Part shown: in pieces, positions 4,905-7,592 of the stretch
Position numbering within the stretch: position 1 is the first letter of the stretch
How the letters are laid out: each line of letters starts with the position of its first letter
Assembly (NCBI GenBank): GCA_030146725.1
Contig: JASLBJ010000246.1
Location: 1 to 7,592, forward strand
DNA length: 7,592 bases
Direction of reading: 5' to 3'
DNA from: Sphingomicrobium sp.
GTDB lineage: Bacteria > Pseudomonadota > Alphaproteobacteria > Sphingomonadales > Sphingomonadaceae
The notes under the pieces: generated by a model
Database searches by the model: none
The model's input: only the letters and a program-made list of their open reading frames with translations
What the model was told of the DNA's origin: nothing
Program-made: the position numbers and the translations under genes

Positions 4905-7025
4905 TTGCGGGCCGCTCGCGTCGGGCTCGCACTCGCGGCCCTGACGTTCGCGGCCGCAACCCTCGCCGCCCCCGACGATCCCGCTCCCGACACAGAGTGG
5001 CCGGCAGTCGGCGGCGGCGGGGACAACATCAAATACTCTCCCCTTGCGCAAATCACGCCCGCGAACGTCCACCGGCTCGAAGTTGCCTGGACGTTCGACA
5101 GCGGCGAAGCCTTCGACGGATCGGAGATGCAGACCAATCCGCTGGTGATCGGCGGAGTGCTGTACGCGGTCACGCCCAGGCAGCGGCTGGTCGCACTCGA
5201 TGCCGCAAGTGGGCGCCTGCTGTGGAAGTTCGATCCGCATCGCGGCGAGGAGCCGTCCGGCACGGGGCGGACGCGCGGTCTAGCCTGGTGGACCGACGGA
5301 CGGAGGAGCACGCTGTTCCACTCGGCCGGTCCGTGGCTCCATGCGGTCGATGCGGCCACCGGAAAGGCACTTCCGGATTTCGGTGACGAAGGCCGCATCG
5401 ACCTTCGCGAGGGTCTCACGCGCGAAGGGCAGACGCTGTCCGTGTCGGCGACGTCCCCGGGCGTCGTTTATCGCGACCTGCTGGTCATCGGCAGCGCGGT
5501 CGGCGAGGACCTGCCTGCGGCACCCGGCGACATCCGCGCGTTCGACGTGCACAGCGGCAAGCTGCGCTGGACTTTCCGCACCATCCCGGCCGCCGGGGAG
5601 CCTGGCTCGGCGACCTGGCCGGTCGGCGCCCGCGAGCACAGCGGCGGCGCGAACAGCTGGGCCGGCGTCACCCTCGACGCAGCGCGCGGGCTGGTGTTCG
5701 TGCCGACGGGGTCGGCCGCGTTCGACTTCTGGGGCGGCGACCGGCCCGGCGACAATCTCCATGCCAACAGCCTGGTCGCGCTCGACGCCGGCACGGGCAA
5801 GCGCGTGTGGTCGTTCCAGACCGTGCACCACGACATCTGGGACCGCGATCTTCCCGCGGCTCCCAGCCTGGTGCAGGTGAACCGGGACGGCCGCGTGATC
5901 GATGCCGTCGCCCAGGTCACCAAGACCGGCTACGTCTATCTCTTCGAACGTGCCACCGGCCAGCCATTGTTCCCGATCCGGGAGCAGCCCGCGCCCGCTT
6001 CCGATGTCCCCGGCGAGCGCAGCGCCGCGACCCAGCCGCGACCGCTGCTGCCGCCGCCGTTCGTTCGCCAGCTTTTCGACGAAGCCCAGGTCACGCGACG
6101 AACGCCGGCAGCGCAGGCCGACGTCGGGCGCCGCTTCGCCGGCCTTCGCAGCGGTCATCCGTTCACTCCGCCGAGCCTGCAGGGGACGATCGTCTTTCCC
6201 GGGCTCGACGGCGGCGCCGAGTGGGGCGGCGCGGCCTTCGACCCATCGAGCGGCCTGCTCTACGTCAATGCCAACGAGATGCCATGGATCGTGCGCCTCA
6301 AGCCGCGTGAGTTGGCCACCGGCAAGACGGTGCTTGCAAGCGAGCTGTACGAGGCGAACTGCGCCGGCTGCCACCGCTCGGACCGTATGGGCACTCCGCC
6401 GCAATTCCCCTCGCTGGTTCGGATCGGCGCCCGCCGCTCACGTGCGCAGGTCGCGTCGGTGATCCGCAAGGGCGCTTCTCGAATGCCCGCCTTTGCCGAC
6501 CTCGGCGAAGCGTCGATCGACGCGCTCGTCGACCTTTTGCTCACGCGGCAGGACCGGCGCGTCGCAAGTGCCGGCGCGCCGCCGCGAGTGCCCTTCAACC
6601 ACGACGGCTACAACCGCTTCCTCGACGCCGACGGCTACCCCGCCATCGCACCGCCATGGGGAACGCTGAGCGCGATCGATCTCGCGCACGGCACGATCCG
6701 CTGGCAGGTGCCGCTCGGTGAGTATCCGGCGCTTGCAGCCCAGGGCATGACCAGCACCGGGAGCGAGAATTATGGCGGGCCTATCGTGACCGCGGGCGGC
6801 TTGTTGTTCATCGGCGCGACCGTTTTCGACCGCAAGTTCCGTGCGTTCGACAAGGCAGATGGGCGGCTGCTGTGGGAAACCCTACTGCCCGCCGCCGGGA
6901 CGGCGACGCCGGCGACGTACAGCGCCGGCGGCCGGCAGTTCGTGGTCATCGCGGCCGGCGGCGGCAAAGGCGGACAAAAGTCTGGCGGGAGCTACGTCGC
7001 CTTCGCTCTCCCGCCCGACCGCTAG
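4905..7025 (+). CDS. PQQ-dependent dehydrogenase (GCD-like) with inserted cytochrome c domain
   Basis: This 706-residue quinohemoprotein has a Sec signal at residues 1-22 (MRAARVGLALAALTF, cut near LAA/P). The propeller begins with DNIKYSPLAQITPANVHRL and has repeated W-type blades such as LVALDAASGRLLWKFDP. DFWGGDRPGDN starts at 274 and QTVHHDIWDRDLP at 305. D313 and K340 (in VTKTGYVYLF) are 27 apart, as are Asp466 and Lys493 of E. coli membrane glucose dehydrogenase. The end, with PPWGTLSAIDL, GGPIVTAGGLLFIGA and FVVIAAGG, also matches that enzyme. Two differences stand out: the N-terminal membrane domain is absent, and a c-type heme domain (CAGCH 486-490, likely ligand M527 in RMPAF) is inserted at about 470-550, between the blade ending NEMPWIVRLKPRE and the closing blades. 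It should oxidise a sugar or alcohol in the periplasm and pass electrons from PQQ through its heme to a carrier, plausibly the pseudoazurin. The TTG start is inferred: TAG lies two codons before it in frame, no ATG or GTG occurs near the signal peptide, and only a weak AAGG precedes it. Confidence 0.85.
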   Translation: MRAARVGLALAALTFAAATLAAPDDPAPDTEWPAVGGGGDNIKYSPLAQITPANVHRLEVAWTFDSGEAFDGSEMQTNPLVIGGVLYAVTPRQRLVALDAASGRLLWKFDPHRGEEPSGTGRTRGLAWWTDGRRSTLFHSAGPWLHAVDAATGKALPDFGDEGRIDLREGLTREGQTLSVSATSPGVVYRDLLVIGSAVGEDLPAAPGDIRAFDVHSGKLRWTFRTIPAAGEPGSATWPVGAREHSGGANSWAGVTLDAARGLVFVPTGSAAFDFWGGDRPGDNLHANSLVALDAGTGKRVWSFQTVHHDIWDRDLPAAPSLVQVNRDGRVIDAVAQVTKTGYVYLFERATGQPLFPIREQPAPASDVPGERSAATQPRPLLPPPFVRQLFDEAQVTRRTPAAQADVGRRFAGLRSGHPFTPPSLQGTIVFPGLDGGAEWGGAAFDPSSGLLYVNANEMPWIVRLKPRELATGKTVLASELYEANCAGCHRSDRMGTPPQFPSLVRIGARRSRAQVASVIRKGASRMPAFADLGEASIDALVDLLLTRQDRRVASAGAPPRVPFNHDGYNRFLDADGYPAIAPPWGTLSAIDLAHGTIRWQVPLGEYPALAAQGMTSTGSENYGGPIVTAGGLLFIGATVFDRKFRAFDKADGRLLWETLLPAAGTATPATYSAGGRQFVVIAAGGGKGGQKSGGSYVAFALPPDR

Positions 7026-7050
7026 AACTCCCAGCCGCTAGAACTCCCAG
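7019..7050. repeat. Perfect 16-bp tandem duplication at convergent gene ends
   Basis: CCGCTAGAACTCCCAG occurs twice head to tail, at 7019-7034 and 7035-7050. The first copy contains the TAG of the PQQ dehydrogenase (7023-7025). The second contains the last codons and stop (minus-strand TAG at 7038-7040) of the Gfo/Idh gene. With one copy removed, the same CTAG would end both genes on opposite strands. This looks like a recent slippage-type duplication that separated two overlapping tails. Confidence 0.9.
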
Positions 7051-7592
7051 CCCTTGCGATACTGCCGGTCGAGGTGCTGGTTGGCATCGGGCACGTTGGT
7101 GATCCGTCCGGCCACGCCGTCATAGACGATCGGCTGCTCGGCCTTGAGCGCGACGATTCCGAGCAGCATCGTCTCGTTGAGCGGGACCGCATCCGCAAAT
7201 GGTGAGGAGATCGCCTCCTCGCCGCGGATCGCGCGAATCCAGTTCATCTCATGCCCGTCCTGCCCACCCTGGATGCGCGGCAGCGACACCGGGATCGTCG
7301 CCGCGCGCTCACCCACGCCGGCGCCGAACAAAGCCGGTCGGTTGCCGTAGGTCTCGTGGGTCATCCAGCCGGCATCGCCGATCATCAGCACGCCGCCGCC
7401 TGGATCCATGCGGCCGGGCGGCATGCCCGTAGGGGTCGGCGGCATCAGCCCGCCATCGTACCAGGTCATGCTGACCGGCCCGCCCGGCGCATCGCCGAAC
7501 TCGAAATGGGTGACGCTGGCGAGCGGATAGCTGGTCAGCACGTCCGGACCGCGCCGGTCCCACGGGTTGGTGTCGCCGCCCCACGGCGAGTG
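7038..7592 (-). CDS. Gfo/Idh/MocA-family oxidoreductase, C-terminal part (cut by window edge)
   Basis: The last 184 residues are present, and the frame is still open at the window edge (beginning HSPWGGDTNPWDRRGPD), so the start and the NAD(P)-binding Rossmann domain are missing. The visible part is the C-terminal substrate and oligomerisation domain. It matches the secreted-type subgroup: SMTWYDGGLMPPTPTG, GGGVLMIGDAGWMTHETYG, HEMNWIRAIRGEE, LNETMLLGIVALKAEQP and the ending ITNVPDANQHLDRQYRKGWEF. Members often carry a Tat signal and hold their cofactor tightly in the periplasm; whether this one does cannot be seen. ThuB-type and other Gfo/Idh enzymes oxidise or reduce sugars at C3, which fits the ThuA-like and GMC neighbours. 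The gene is tail to tail with the quinoprotein gene, 12 bp apart. GTG at 7541 is only an internal codon, because the similarity continues upstream of it. Confidence 0.87.
   Translation of the reverse strand, partial: HSPWGGDTNPWDRRGPDVLTSYPLASVTHFEFGDAPGGPVSMTWYDGGLMPPTPTGMPPGRMDPGGGVLMIGDAGWMTHETYGNRPALFGAGVGERAATIPVSLPRIQGGQDGHEMNWIRAIRGEEAISSPFADAVPLNETMLLGIVALKAEQPIVYDGVAGRITNVPDANQHLDRQYRKGWEF

Noticed and set aside
5280..6404. Minus-strand open frame of 374 codons opposite the quinoprotein gene.
   Set aside because: It is a shadow frame produced by high GC; the opposite strand has clear PQQ-propeller and heme motifs.

Overview
The window is GC-rich, about two-thirds G+C by eye, with strong third-position G/C bias and bacterial gene spacing. 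The protein set suggests an alphaproteobacterium, most likely a sphingomonad: a NupG-like MFS transporter, a ThuA-like protein, a two-subunit GMC flavoprotein dehydrogenase, a pseudoazurin, a GCD-like quinoprotein and a secreted-type Gfo/Idh/MocA oxidoreductase. This assignment is by family resemblance only; nothing here fixes the genus.

Layout, left to right. A NupG-type MFS symporter gene (+, 59-1273) meets a gene for an exported ThuA-like protein (-, 1277-2035) tail to tail, with 3 bp between the stop codons. A 145-bp divergent intergenic region (2036-2180) separates the ThuA-like gene from a four-gene + strand operon and carries a LacI-family-like palindrome. The operon encodes a Tat-exported gluconate 2-dehydrogenase subunit 3-type small subunit (2181-2741), a GMC flavoprotein with a Cys-X5-Cys-X3-Cys [3Fe-4S] loop (2752-4437), pseudoazurin (4455-4901), and a PQQ dehydrogenase with a c-type heme domain inserted into its propeller (4905-7025). 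The right edge holds the C-terminal 184 residues of a Gfo/Idh/MocA oxidoreductase (-, 7038-7592 and beyond), again tail to tail, with a 16-bp tandem duplication across the junction. No stretch longer than 145 bp lacks a gene. I saw no tRNA, rRNA, CRISPR, insertion sequence or convincing intrinsic terminator.

How the genes may work together (inference). The small subunit plus [3Fe-4S] GMC pair resembles the glucoside 3-dehydrogenase, FAD-glucose dehydrogenase and fructose dehydrogenase families, which oxidise sugars in the periplasm. ThuA-like and Gfo/Idh proteins are known partners in 3-keto-sugar metabolism, and the MFS protein could import a product. The unusual point is the electron acceptor. 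These flavoenzymes normally come with a cytochrome c subunit, but here the next gene is a blue-copper pseudoazurin, followed by a second sugar-dehydrogenase-like enzyme that carries its own heme. The window may therefore encode a periplasmic sugar-oxidation unit in which a flavo-iron-sulfur enzyme and a quinohemoprotein share one copper carrier. The substrate cannot be read from the sequence.
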